Notes: generated from the sequence alone by a model not told the origin. Positions 48,001 to 54,330 are shown, numbered from the stretch's first letter. The stretch is 64,000 nt of DNA from Scilla litardierei (GCA_030789695.1 CM061140.1:169160319-169224318); one strand, 5' to 3'. Translations and numbers: made by a program.

Positions 48001-48647
48001 TCTGCTTGTAGTACATTAACATAGAAAAACAAATTTAGGAGTATGTGCAGTCCTTCCGTTTTAACTTTTGACTAGGCATTTTTAATAAACATGAAAATAA
48101 TATTTGTAAAAATGGAATATTGGAAATCCAATCACTCGAAATTTTACTCCACTGTCTCATCAGATAAGATTAAGAATAATGAATGGAATGGAAAGTAAAG
48201 TGGCAAAAACCATTTGAGATTAGAAAACAAAACAAAGCCCATAAGAGACGATGGAAACTAACCTTCCATCCATCTTTCTGTCTCATTGAATGCTCCAACA
48301 CGAAAATCAGGAAGTTATGTATTAGGTCTTCTATCTCACCAATGCTAACACCATTTAAATCTTTGCTTGAGCCCATCTATAAAAGGCATGCACGTGAAAA
48401 TAATCAAAAATCCATAATATCTGCATTAAAATTTATAATTTACAAATAAAAGTCGCATGCTTAATTCCCCACCATCTAATAGATATGGTTAGCATAACTA
48501 GAGGCATGTGTAAGCATTAATACTTAATGTTAAAATTAATACCTCATAATTGGATATTATAACTTCCAATAGCCACTCTGGCCATTCTTCCATGCAAGTG
48601 AGACTACTTCTATTTTCTGGACTACTGCAAGCCAAAAACAGAAGATC
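14798..48647 (-). CDS. BCHC2: BEACH domain-containing protein C2-like (BCHC class), four internal exons
   Basis: Seen: join of complement(48543..48647), (48263..48376), (15479..15555) and (14798..14879), with GT-AG splice sites on every side and phases that add up (105, 114, 77 = 25 codons + 2, 82 = 1 + 27 codons). The joined frame has no stop and gives about 126 residues. Short landmarks along it are [64 protein letters not shown] and [17 protein letters not shown]. From family knowledge, this order is the conserved region upstream of the PH-BEACH-WD40 end of plant BCHC proteins, very large cytosolic/endomembrane scaffolds linked to trafficking and vacuolar sorting. The next conserved exon (starting TQVIAAAAAG in relatives) is not between 1 and 14797, so both flanking introns leave the window. 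No start or stop codon is present. Identification is from memory of the family; C1 versus C2 paralogue cannot be settled. Confidence 0.8.
14880..15478 (-). other. 599-bp intron of the BCHC-like gene
   Basis: Lies between the third and fourth exons. It is AT-rich, with no embedded element seen, and contrasts with the 32.7-kb intron immediately upstream. Confidence 0.75.
15479..15555 (-). CDS. BCHC2: BCHC-like exon (third)
   Basis: 77 bp, 25 codons plus two bases. The acceptor is ctcttttacag before GAGGTTGAAG and the donor is GCCAG/gtagct. It encodes [14 protein letters not shown] through [10 protein letters not shown], with a split Arg codon at the 3' junction. Relatives read [14 protein letters not shown] here directly after QKDGWK, which fixes its adjacency to the exon 32.7 kb upstream. 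Confidence 0.85.
15770..16090 (+). mobile_element. Possible small copia-type solo LTR
   Basis: tgttagaataat... at 15770, a cctataaatggg TATA-like box at about 15931, then tctctctattttctct, an order seen in short copia LTRs. gggac precedes it and ggact follows near 16091, but the 3' terminus is not a clean CA, so the boundary is tentative. Confidence 0.35.
16091..17522. other. Intron sequence, no feature recognised
   Basis: AT-rich DNA with only short chance open frames (for example 16122-16334 minus and 16325-16678 plus), neither with recognisable domains or convincing splice context. Confidence 0.4.
17523..19082 (-). mobile_element. Copia LTR (Sire-like), minus orientation, 3' LTR
   Basis: Read on the minus strand it begins near 19082 (taggatattgagtcacc), immediately after a purine tract aaaaagagaagg (19084-19095). 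It ends ctggatccaaca at 17523, with ctatccatccacctctagtg just inside. That is the worn tattcaccccc-type terminus. It contains tagtcgactag-like palindromes (18405-18640) and a TATA-like catatatgagc (about 18285). The internal domain lies to the right. Confidence 0.68.
18405..18640. repeat. tagtcgactag palindrome array in the copia LTR
   Basis: At least six agtcgact / gtcgatta / tcgacta units separated by unrelated sequence. The best copy is ctagtcgactag at about 18412. Confidence 0.65.
19083..20817 (-). mobile_element. Decayed copia internal 3' region (noncoding)
   Basis: Very AT-rich sequence between the LTR at 17523-19082 and the protease remnant near 24200, interrupted by the solo LTR at 20818. 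Dense in catatg/catatga words. No pol motif is readable, so membership in the copia element is inferred from position. Confidence 0.4.
20986..21047. repeat. (CT)n microsatellite
   Basis: About 31 uninterrupted CT units in the 5' part of the solo LTR. Confidence 0.95.
21690..22055. repeat. LTR minisatellite ttgcttgctgtttgggttcg
   Basis: About twelve degenerate copies of a roughly 30-bp unit (cttgcttgctgtttgggttc then ggctggctt). Related arrays occur in the LTRs at 60-340 and 2290-2530, and on the other strand at about 26620-26810 and 32235-32425. Confidence 0.75.
23677..23928. mobile_element. Foldback MITE (252 bp), MULE-like
   Basis: Near-perfect inverted repeats of about 90-100 bp per arm: gggtttttctcatattag going in and, from the other end, ggggttttctcatattag. 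They are flanked by a 9-bp duplication ttttaaaaa (23668-23676 and 23929-23937). The loop holds three copies of ggactatttaggtta. The 9-bp TSD suggests Mutator-type mobilisation. As the target is itself simple A/T, the TSD is less decisive than usual. Confidence 0.7.
24060..24303 (-). pseudogene. Copia protease/integrase-start remnant
   Basis: The minus-strand frame contains [13 protein letters not shown], matching the copia aspartic protease motif (usual form DSGCSRHMTG, catalytic Asp in DSG). A degenerate KIVGIGN-like stretch follows. It is the only coding landmark left of the minus-strand copia element whose 3' LTR is at 17523-19082. Orientation and order agree with that LTR. Confidence 0.7.
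24395..24545. repeat. tagtcgactag/ctagttgac array upstream of the protease remnant
   Basis: Copies of tagtcaacta, tagtcgactag, ctagtcgac and ctagttgac. It is the same palindrome as in the LTR at 17523-19082, but located on the gag side of the internal domain. Confidence 0.6.
24670..24869 (-). mobile_element. Copia (Ale/Retrofit-like) 3' LTR, minus orientation
   Basis: On the minus strand it begins tgttatgaatggtg at 24869, directly after the purine tract gatatgtgggag (24870-24881), and contains repeated aggccca words. The far boundary (tgtgataccg, 24670) is approximate. Confidence 0.5.
24870..25076 (-). mobile_element. Copia 3' untranslated region up to the solo LTR insertion
   Basis: Contains the motif aaaacccaatgggaaaaactc / gctaaggaaaaagg (25008-25046), widely seen in plant Ale/Retrofit-type elements between the RNase H end and the 3' LTR. 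tctgt (25072-25076) is the left TSD of the LTR inserted next. The element resumes at 35914. Confidence 0.55.
25378..28130 (-). repeat. 3' LTR of the non-autonomous gypsy element
   Basis: 2753 bp. On the minus strand it starts tataaaggcccagccc (first base pair changed from TG) and ends ggaggtggggcgttaca. A TATA-like ctatttaacccctc lies at about 27720-27733. Confidence 0.85.
28131..28145 (-). promoter_or_regulatory. Polypurine-type tract before the 3' LTR
   Basis: ctaaggtgggtagaa on the minus strand abuts the LTR start. The homologous position in the chromovirus (57513-57527) reads gtaaggagtgtagaa. Confidence 0.55.
28253..30838 (-). CDS. Gag of the non-autonomous gypsy element, split by a 1848-bp intron-like insert
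   Basis: Join of complement(30366..30838) and (28253..28517): 738 bp, 245 codons plus stop, with no interruption. The start is the ATG giving [11 protein letters not shown], chosen because it aligns with MAQNASGSGSS at 52084 in the related chromovirus. Shared landmarks are [46 protein letters not shown] (seen as two blocks), then [17 protein letters not shown] and [11 protein letters not shown]. It lacks both CCHC zinc knuckles: the frame jumps from the RRPPSPQ region to TFTMEAME and stops. It encodes only the structural part of a retrotransposon particle; RNA packaging without knuckles is uncertain. An upstream in-frame ATG at 30910 is possible. Confidence 0.75.
28910..29190. repeat. caatctcttgcaaa dispersed repeat
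   Basis: Four close copies of caatctcttgcaaa (near 28913, 29037, 29093 and 29172) and one variant ctctcgtgcaaa (28985), each followed by sequence partly repeating what precedes it (for example ccaatctcttgcaaatcccaat). Confidence 0.8.
29665..30010. repeat. actcggccgagt palindrome array
   Basis: About ten copies of ctcggccgag with flanking a/t or g/c (best copies cactcggccgagtg) at irregular spacing, within the gag insert. Confidence 0.85.
30963..30980 (-). promoter_or_regulatory. Primer-binding site, tRNA-Ile type
   Basis: The minus strand reads TGGTGGCCCATACAGGTC three bases after the 5' LTR end. From memory of plant tRNA-Ile(AAU), whose 3' end is GACCTGCATGGGCCACCA, this is complementary with one mismatch. 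The usual initiator-Met site (TGGTATCAGAGC) is absent. Confidence 0.75.
30984..33748 (-). repeat. 5' LTR of the non-autonomous gypsy element
   Basis: 2765 bp. On the minus strand it starts tgtaaaggcccagccc at 33748 and ends gaggtggggcgttaca at 30984. It differs from the other LTR by scattered substitutions and small insertions, for example an extra cccgtaggtg near 31039. Confidence 0.87.
35914..37433 (-). pseudogene. Ale/Retrofit-like copia RT and RNase H, decayed
   Basis: Minus-strand frames, in order from 37430 down: VFGHEVQT and [10 protein letters not shown] (RT N-terminal region; usual ...RLVAQGFSQ). Then [18 protein letters not shown] and EHLFIWLTA (usual [14 protein letters not shown]), then RNase [18 protein letters not shown] and [19 protein letters not shown], and finally [12 protein letters not shown] near 36050. 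Many stops and frameshifts are present. tctgt at 35914 is the TSD of the solo LTR separating this from the 3' UTR at 25076. Confidence 0.8.
37434..40257 (+). mobile_element. Solo gypsy-type LTR inside copia pol (about 2.8 kb)
   Basis: Ends gggaagcagggcgtgaca at 40257. The start near 37434 (tgaatattatt) is placed by the resumption of copia coding sequence on both sides and an imperfect duplication, tcagt before and tcagc after. It has a GC-rich block at 37920-38600 (presumptive R/U5 leader), a gactgatga...ttgacctggcacttaactt block and a gtgtcgagcgaccctcg block near 39810. Relationship to the other LTR families is distant. Confidence 0.6.
37928..38620. other. GC-rich segment of the LTR, no gene
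   Basis: A sharply GC- and C-rich stretch in an AT-rich setting. A 175-residue minus-strand open frame here is Gly/Arg/Trp-rich, low in complexity and antisense to the LTR, so it is not called as a gene. Confidence 0.5.
40258..40610 (-). pseudogene. Copia pol fragment upstream of RT
   Basis: The minus-strand frame holds [16 protein letters not shown] and [16 protein letters not shown], corresponding to the ...IDDIFAYNVAL... and CRQRNDWPKWKDAIQAEL linker that precedes copia RT. It continues across the LTR insertion to the RT remnant below 37433. Confidence 0.65.
40500..40720. repeat. acatgagcttattgg short repeat
   Basis: Six copies of gacatgagcttattg or atgagcttattg in about 220 bp (near 40502, 40564, 40590, 40626, 40692 and 40707), interspersed with aataagcac words. 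Confidence 0.75.
40725..41114 (+). mobile_element. Internally deleted gypsy LTR fragment
   Basis: Begins in the region also seen near 2130-2230 of another LTR (cggtagattcttatct, then a gcgaaa...gggatttt...gg stretch) and jumps to the LTR 3' end, closing gaagcggggcatgaca at 41114. The middle (about 1.5 kb in intact copies) is missing. Confidence 0.6.
41115..43090 (+). pseudogene. RTE-clade LINE reverse-transcriptase corpse
   Basis: Readable plus-strand landmarks in the order of plant RTE ORFs: [15 protein letters not shown] (41640; usual RKAVGPDGIPIEVW), then [18 protein letters not shown], then [18 protein letters not shown] (about 42230; usual MDELTRHIQ...PWCMLFADDIVL), RGRPKVTR-like residues near 42900 and [16 protein letters not shown] near 42950. 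The catalytic ADD is damaged (only LFVMI follows) and stops are frequent. No poly-A or TSD could be fixed. Confidence 0.75.
43091..43739. other. Intron sequence, no feature recognised
   Basis: AT-rich DNA after the LINE, with one short direct repeat (atgataagcatgtgatg at about 43568 and 43592). Confidence 0.4.
43740..43845 (+). mobile_element. Gypsy LTR fragment
   Basis: ctaggtgatgaacatgtatcc...gaggaagcacctaagtac...gacgccgagtttgag corresponds to the gtgacgaacaggaat...cacctaagtccgaggag...gttgagctttgag block of the LTR at 20818-23322 (near 23015-23090). Confidence 0.6.
43846..44260. repeat. Tandem repeats: gaaattggataagaga and a larger tctattctataaaata unit
   Basis: Three partial copies of a unit that runs tctattctataaaataggg, tatcaagagaaattgg, several gagaaattggataa words, then an atacatatacata run. 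Copy starts are near 43848, 43970 and 44207. Confidence 0.8.
44616..44671. repeat. Inverted repeat, left arm
   Basis: atggggaggagcacgtcaat... to ...cttggatttggaac. The reverse complement recurs at 47563-47617 with only a few differences. Similarity stops abruptly outside the arms. Confidence 0.8.
45630..46823. mobile_element. Non-autonomous hAT element (1194 bp)
   Basis: A perfect 8-bp TSD cacatatg (45622-45629 and 46824-46831). An 18-bp perfect TIR cagtgttctaaatatcgg lies at both ends. Subterminal arrays of gatatcgg/ccgatat and atatcggccg lie at both ends. Inside are three gatcaag(g)tgagta-type words and a degenerate direct duplication of about 140 bp (46466-46607 and 46617-46757). No transposase ORF is present. 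Confidence 0.88.
47563..47617. repeat. Inverted repeat, right arm
   Basis: gttccaaatccaagttgg... to ...gtgctcctccccat, the complement of 44616-44671, about 2.9 kb away. The hAT element at 45630-46823 lies between the arms. Confidence 0.8.
47684..47713. repeat. (GA)n(GC)n microsatellite
   Basis: agagagagagag followed by gcgcgcgcgcgcgcg, close to the 3' end of the LTR-like segment. Confidence 0.9.
47879..48262 (-). other. Intron sequence next to the second exon
   Basis: About 380 bp of AT-rich DNA between the LTR end and the donor site at 48262, with no element seen. Confidence 0.5.
48263..48376 (-). CDS. BCHC2: BCHC-like exon (second)
   Basis: 114 bp, 38 codons, phase 0 at both ends. The acceptor is ccttttatag before ATGGGCTC and the donor is TGGAAG/gttagt. 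It encodes [10 protein letters not shown]... to ...MRQKDGWK. The initial ATG is internal, not a start: the upstream exon is only 166 bp away in the same phase and the frame continues. Downstream of its donor lies the 32.7-kb intron. Confidence 0.83.
48543..48647 (-). CDS. BCHC2: BCHC-like exon (first of the four in the window)
   Basis: 105 bp, 35 codons, phase 0 at both ends. The acceptor is tgatttcag before GATCTTCTG (48648-48650 reads ctg on the plus strand). The donor is GAG/gtattaat at 48542. It encodes [12 protein letters not shown]... through ...EVIISNYE. The Trp pair in [11 protein letters not shown] is a hallmark of the family as I know it. The preceding exon is not found between 48648 and 64000. 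Confidence 0.82.
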
Positions 48648-49235
48648 CTGAAATCATATAAAATGAAATTCTCAGATTAAAGGAGAAAGCAGGATGTTAC
48701 TCAAAATATAAAGCTATCAGATAACATGCACCATAGTTGTTGAGACGTATTGCATCATACTTATCATGTACATACATACATACATATACACATACACACA
48801 CACATGGTACGCATGTATTATACAGGCACATGTATATACATATGTGTGTATGCATAGGTATGTATATACATGTTGGTAAACATACAGCACATTTAAGTAA
48901 AATAAGTTTGTGAGAGGAAAATAAATGATAATCATGCGTATGTACGTACATATGTACACATATATATAGGACAGATGTAAACTACATATCAATATTCATT
49001 TAATTTCAATGTGTTTTAACCATGCAAAAAGTGGCGACAAAATCAACATTTCGGAATAAAAATAAAATTGATTAATTTCTTGCCACTTTTTGCATAGGTA
49101 AAAGATGTCGGAATCATTTGAATTTTCATTTATATGCAGTTTAAATGCGTATCGAACTAACAAATTTGTGATTTTGGTTTCCAATTGTTAAATTTGGGGT
49201 GATTGGATATGCATCTGGGATCCTATGGATAGTAG

Positions 49236-49268
<33 letters not shown>

Positions 49269-49844
49269 ACCCAAAAAAAAAAAACAAAACCAAAAAAACC
49301 CAGAACAGAAGTATAAAAATAGTATTGGGAAATTCACGCTTTTTGCTCATTAATTTACAGTTGGTGAAAAAATCTACCATTGTAAAACAATCAAATTTCT
49401 AAAGACCTGATGCATAGTCAAACAATATGGAAACCATGGAAACCATTAGATTTTTTTGTATTATATATGGTTTACAACATACAGATCAACGTGAATAGTG
49501 CTGATCATCCAACGAAGTTGAGAGCGTACTTTTGGACCACCAAAGGAATATAATTTCTCCTACGATGATTGATACCCATTTTTCAATATAAACTATTAAA
49601 ATTACATGATTTTTATGTATCTACGTTTACAACATGGAGATCAACATCGCTGATGCAAATCATCCAAAATAGAAGTGGACAATGGACTATTTTGACTGTC
49701 ATGAAAGGGGTTTTTTTCTCATATGGCAGTTGACACATAAACACATTTGGTGAGCTAGGATACTTTGAGATGCATCTGATATGTAGATATGTCTACCTTG
49801 GTTTGAGCACCTATTAAATAGAAAAGCCACACAGTTAAATGTGA
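48648..49844 (-). other. Intron upstream of the first visible exon
   Basis: Contains a tacatacatacata/cacacaca-type simple-sequence zone (48765-48975), a 29-bp C run (49238-49266) followed by an A-rich tract, and a degenerate direct repeat around ttacaacatacagatcaac (49470) and ttacaacatggagatcaac (49628). No upstream exon was found. Confidence 0.5.
49238..49266. repeat. Poly-C run (29 bp)
   Basis: Uninterrupted C tract, then caaacccaaaaaaaaaaaac. Its length may be unreliable in assemblies. Confidence 0.9.
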
Positions 49845-51923
49845 TCTCCTACGTGTCGCCGTAGCTCTCAGGTCCCCTATTTCTCTCTATTTAAGCTCGA
49901 TTTGAGCCCTAGTGTTTCGTTTGTGCAAAAAAATGAAATTTTTCATGCAAAAAACTGGTTTTCTCTTGGATTTGAGTTCAGATCTGAGCCCTAGAGTTGG
50001 GATTTCTCTCTGATTTCACCATCAGTCCACGATTTGAGGTAAAATCACTCTGATTCTCTAAATTTTGGATTTTAAAGTTGTGAAATTGCCCCTTTAGCTT
50101 TCTGTGATGATGAATCTAAGCACCGGGCGAGGCGGCGAACTTCGCCGCAGCCCTCATGACCCTCGAATTAGCTTCTGATTAGATTTGCCCCTTGTCTGAA
50201 ATGGGATGAATTTGTTTTTCCTTGACTGCGGCTGTTTTGGGCATTTTCCCTTTTTTGAATTTATCCAGCTAATTCTGTTCTCTGTAAAAATATTTTGAGA
50301 CCATGTTATAACTGAAAATAGTCTCCACGACAGAAATTTGTTATCAACTCTAAAGATTTTTCCCTTATTATATCTGTTGGAAATTTTCAGAATTGAATAA
50401 TAGCTGGTATCGGGTGTATGTTGGCTTAGTAATTGAATAATAGCTGTTATCGGGTGTATGTTGGCTTAGTAATCTCCCAATGATTGAATATGAGGGGTTA
50501 GGCCTCAAAGGCCGTCGAAAAGTATGGAAATTGCTGCCTGAAGGATCACAATTTACTGTCCCTAGGATCATAAAATAGGTGCCTGAAGGATCATATGAAA
50601 ACCATTAATAAATGGTTAAGTCCCGAAAAGACCAAAGATGAAACCTTATCTGAGATCACCGGATTGTCCCTCCCCCATTTGATCATCCCCCCATAAATTC
50701 CAAGAGTATGATAATTGGAGGTTGCCTTTACTGCAGGTTCGCTCTTATACTTATTTATATTCAAGTTTCAATTTGTTTGGCATATTAGAATAGCATGATA
50801 TTAATTGCCATATCCATGTTTAGATATTTAATTTCTGCACTCTTAAAACATGTTGAATATTATGATGCTCTTTATGAAGTTGATAAATAGCCCATGACAT
50901 TGGACTAATTGGTATATTAGGTGTGCTATGGAAATAATGATTTGAAATTCAGTAAATTATTTATATGTTTAGAATGAATGAGAATGTGATTGAAACCAGA
51001 ATGTCATAGCACACTAATATACAAATTGAGTTGAATGTGGCCTTAGAATTTAAATTCACCTTAGAGATCATGCTTAATCATTGTGCAGAACAACACTTGG
51101 ACTATATCACTGAGGCACTGAGAGGTGTACACTATTATACACTTGGCACTTCAGACTCACGGGTTTTGGGGTAAATCATATTAGATAGAGTGCGGGAGCA
51201 ACTGGAGCCACGCTCCTATTGACTTGACCACATCCGGTAGTTCCGACTTGGGTCACATCATTGAATCAGGATCTGACCCCTATTGTACTATCGGACCTAA
51301 TTACCGAGTTCCACACTGTTGACTCGTGGCCCCTACCGTCTCTGTCTTGGGCCTGGCCCAGGTGAGCGCCCCTGGGTACTGAGGTGGACTCCTTGGTTGT
51401 TTCTGTACTCTCCAATATGATTCACGGCCTAGGTTTGGCATAGAATAATGGAACCATGATATCGTTACCTTTAAATTGAGCTGCATGTCAGTCTTAAATA
51501 TTGTTCTCAGTTACTGCTTCCTAGATAGTGTTTTCTCATGTTCATATATTTAAAATTCCAAAAAATTTAGGTTTACTGGTGGGCCTTCTTTGTTGTTGTA
51601 CCACCAGGTGTTGATCCAGAGATAGAGGAGACACCAGAGTTTGTGGGCCCAGCTGACTTTTGAGTAAATGTAGCATATGTATTTTTGTGATAGTGACAGA
51701 TGTACTTTTGTTATACATGCTATAACATGATGTATAGTTTTTTGTAAACGTGCTTTTGGGCATGAAGTACATCATTTTGTAAACTCGTTATATATATAAA
51801 TGAAAGTTCTTGTTAAGCATTTTGATACATCTCTGCTTGTGTCTAGATTGGTTTCACTGGTTAAATGCAGAACCTGCTAACCTTTGCAAAACATGAAGCG
51901 ACCCCGGGTTGCGGGACGTGACA
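49845..51923 (+). repeat. 5' LTR of the chromovirus, truncated at its left end
   Basis: Aligns from atctcctacgtgtcg onward with 57871 of the 3' LTR, so the first 340 bp or so (the pyrimidine-rich U3 start) are absent. It ends ccgggttgcgggacgtgaca. A TATA-like ctatttaagctcg lies at about 49888. It contains a tandem duplication of about 41 bp (ttgaataatagctg...ggcttagtaa, 50393-50475) also present in the 3' LTR. Confidence 0.87.
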
Positions 51924-51931
51924 TATTTTCT

Positions 51932-51949
51932 TGGTGGCCCATGCAGGTC
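51932..51949 (+). promoter_or_regulatory. Primer-binding site complementary to tRNA-Ile
   Basis: TGGTGGCCCATGCAGGTC, eight bases after the LTR. As I recall plant tRNA-Ile(AAU), the 3' end is GACCTGCATGGGCCACCA, a perfect 18-base match. No initiator-Met site is present. Confidence 0.8.
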
Positions 51950-52083
51950 CTCGCAACCAACCTCGTGAACAGTCTAAAAAGAGTAGGATGTGTCATGATA
52001 AAAAATGCTTCACTAGAGAATTGACATTGTCCTGTGTATACAGGCATATGCGAGTTTACAATCGTCGGAAGCGCACTGTGAAG

Positions 52084-53197
52084 ATGGCTCAGAACGCTTC
52101 TGGCTCTGGTTCGAGCAACCCTACGGTTCATCAGATCTCAGATCAGGCCCTACGAGAGCTTGTTCAGGCTATTCGTGAGGAGCCTAAGACTACTTGATAT
52201 GTGCATCAGTTTCGGGCGCTACGTCCGGCAACATTTACTGGTCGAGAGGATCCCTTACAGGCAGAGGAGTGGTTGCATGACACTGTTGCCAACCTGACTG
52301 CAGTAGAGATTCACATAGGATCCTGGGTGAAGATTGCGAAGTTACAGTTGAAAGATGGAGCCATGATCTGGTGGGACGCAGCAGAAATCAGCTTTCAAAG
52401 CCTATTACCTGGGATACATTCAAGGAGGAATTCAATCCCCAGTTCTTTTCTCATGAGGCTCAGATGGAATTGGAGACACGATTCACCAACCTGAAGCAGG
52501 GCTCCAGGTCTGTTGGGGAGTATGATGATGAGTTCTCAATGCTCAGCAGGTTCGCGAAGGAGATGGTGTCCACCCCTGAGGCTCGAGCTCGTCGTTTTCA
52601 GCAGGGGGCTGAATATAAAGATCCGGGAGAAGATGGTTGGGTTAGGCCTGACGACTCATGCAGAGGTACTTGCGACAGCTCACGAGTACGAGTACATACA
52701 GAGGGAAGTTGATCGGGAGCGCCATATGTCTGCCCCTCTCAGGCGACCATCACCACCTTCAACTGCTACCGAGGGGACGGGTCGACGACATATGCCTCCT
52801 GCCAGACATGTACACCGGCCAGTACAACAGGTTCAATTCAAAAGACCGGCTCCACAGCAGCAGCAACCACGTCCAGTATGTCACTACTGTGGCAAGAGTG
52901 GTCATTATAAGGAGGAGTGTCGATGGCGTCTAGTCCTTTGCTTGGTTTGTGGGTCCAAGAAGCACAGTGCCAGAGATTGTCCGCAGAAAGGATCAGCAGC
53001 ACCTGCTCCTGCTCCAGCTTCTGTCCGTGTTCCTGTTCATGCTCCTATTCCTCCAGCAGAAAATGCACCACGTAGACCACCGCTTCCTCCTTAGAAGAAG
53101 GTTTTTCAGCAGGCCAGAGCACAAGCACCACCTCCCAAGCGACAGGCTTTTACTATGACTGTAGTAGAGGCTGAGGCTACTGGTGAAGTGATTACTG
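52084..53197 (+). pseudogene. Chromovirus gag with two CCHC zinc knuckles
   Basis: ATG at 52084 gives MAQNASGSGSS. Landmarks are [54 protein letters not shown] and [19 protein letters not shown]. Two knuckles follow: CHYCGKSGHYKEEC (52879-52920) and CLVCGSKKHSARDC (52939-52980), both C-X2-C-X4-H-X4-C. Gag forms the particle and the knuckles bind RNA. Breaks are TGA at 52195, a one-base loss near 52385, a compensating change near 52605 at the ggggg run, and TAG at 53092. The carboxyl end (FTMTVVEAEATGEV) leads toward protease. Confidence 0.88.
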
Positions 53198-53285
53198 GTA
53201 AGAATTTAATGCTTTCAGTGATTACTTTCATATTTAGTTACATGTTTACTTAGATATAGTATCTTGACACTAAGTATTGTACTAG
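53198..53285 (+). other. 88-bp intron-like or inserted segment between gag and protease
   Basis: AT-rich, with GTAAGA at the left edge and TACTAG at the right. Removing it leaves an open path from the gag end (EVIT) into AGRPALTLFDSGAS. A 9-bp direct repeat gtgattact (53188-53196 and 53218-53226) lies across its left part, so a small insertion is equally possible. Confidence 0.4.
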
Positions 53286-53587
53286 CTGCTGGTAGACCTG
53301 CCCTTACCTTATTCGATTCAGGAGCCTCTCATTGTTTTCTAGCCACTCGATTTGTTAGCACACAATATTCCTGTCGAACCCTTGACTACCCATTGGAATG
53401 TTAATACTGGTGGTGGTATATTGAAGACAACCAGTCATTACCCTCAGTATCCTGTAGTTGTTTGTGAACGAGAGCTATTTGCAGATTTTCTGGTGATTGA
53501 GATGCCTAGTTTTGATGTTGTCTTTGGAATGGATTGGTTGGCGACATTTCATGCTACTATTGACTGTCGTCAAATGAGGGTAGTATT
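53286..53587 (+). pseudogene. Retropepsin-type aspartic protease remnant
   Basis: ALTLFDSGASHCFLATRF (catalytic Asp in DSGAS, about 53311-53325), then, after a frameshift near 53360, NIPVEPLT, PVVVCERELFADFLVIEM and the conserved FGMDWLATFHATIDCR (53523-53570). It would process Gag-Pol. It is split from the RT region by the hAT insertion; VVF before the insert continues as [10 protein letters not shown] after it. Confidence 0.82.
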
Positions 53588-54322
53588 TATGGGTGGCAAT
53601 TCGGGCCGGCCCGGTCTTATCGGGCCGTGCCGGCCCGGTCCGGTTTTCTTAAAGGACTGGGCCGGCCCGGCCCGATAAGACTTCGGGCCATTCCGGAAAG
53701 GCCCGGGCACGGTCCGATAAAAATTCGGGCCGCCCAGCCCGGTCCGATAGGGTTGAATGAATTATGTATTGTGAAAATATTTTATCATAGTTTTAAACAC
53801 AAACTTGTCGCATATGCTTAAAGATGCATTGAAATGGAGCACGAAAGAAGGAGATCAAATGGGTTGCATAAGGTGATGTGTCCTACATTGTTTTCATTTA
53901 TTTGGCAAGATGAAGTAACATGTTTGGTGGTTCTTTGTCTCTTCTAGGAAACTGAGATCGACCCCCAAGATCCAAAGACATCAAAGTTGGCGCTGACGAG
54001 AAGTTGTTATAATTTATGATATTTGGACCTTGATCTGATAAGATTCATGACATTGGACTCAACGCCTTAAATGAATGCACATTACTGAAATCCGCTTTAG
54101 ATCAGTGTGTGGTCAAATTGAAGTGGGACGATCAATGTTTTTCGTGCCGTGCCGTGCCGCCCATGGGCTGAAAAGCTTGGCCCGGGTCCGGTCCGAAAAT
54201 GAACCGGGCCGGGCCGGCCCGGTCCAATAAGGATTTCGGGCCAAAATTGTTGGCCCAGGCCCGGTCTTATCGTGTCGGGCCCGTGCCGGGCTATCGTGCC
54301 GGGCCGAAAATTGCCACCCCTA
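53588..54322. mobile_element. Non-autonomous hAT element (735 bp) in chromovirus pol
   Basis: TIRs tatgggtggcaatt and, inward from the right end, taggggtggcaattttcgg, the typical hAT (c/t)aggggtggcaa terminus. The 8-bp TSD gtagtatt is perfect (53580-53587 and 54323-54330). Both subterminal zones are dense arrays of gggccggcccgg-like words (53600-53755 and 54150-54310). The AT-rich centre has no ORF. Confidence 0.88.
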
Positions 54323-54330
54323 GTAGTATT

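Larger units (their letters stand above)
15556..48262 (-). other. 32.7-kb intron of the BCHC-like gene
   Basis: Bounded by gttagt... on the 48262 side and ...cttttacag at 15556, both on the minus strand. Adjacent exons carry consecutive family residues, so no coding sequence is expected inside. It holds two decayed copia elements, solo gypsy LTRs, one complete non-autonomous gypsy element, an RTE LINE, a hAT element and a MITE. Confidence 0.78.

Noticed and set aside
51932..51960. Possible half-tRNA (anticodon-loop) priming by initiator Met
   Set aside because: ggtggcccat resembles the initiator anticodon arm but in the same sense rather than complementary. The tRNA-Ile 3'-end complement fits better.
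53627..53821. Arg/Pro/Gly-rich open frame
   Set aside because: Translation of the gggccggcccgg array of the hAT element.
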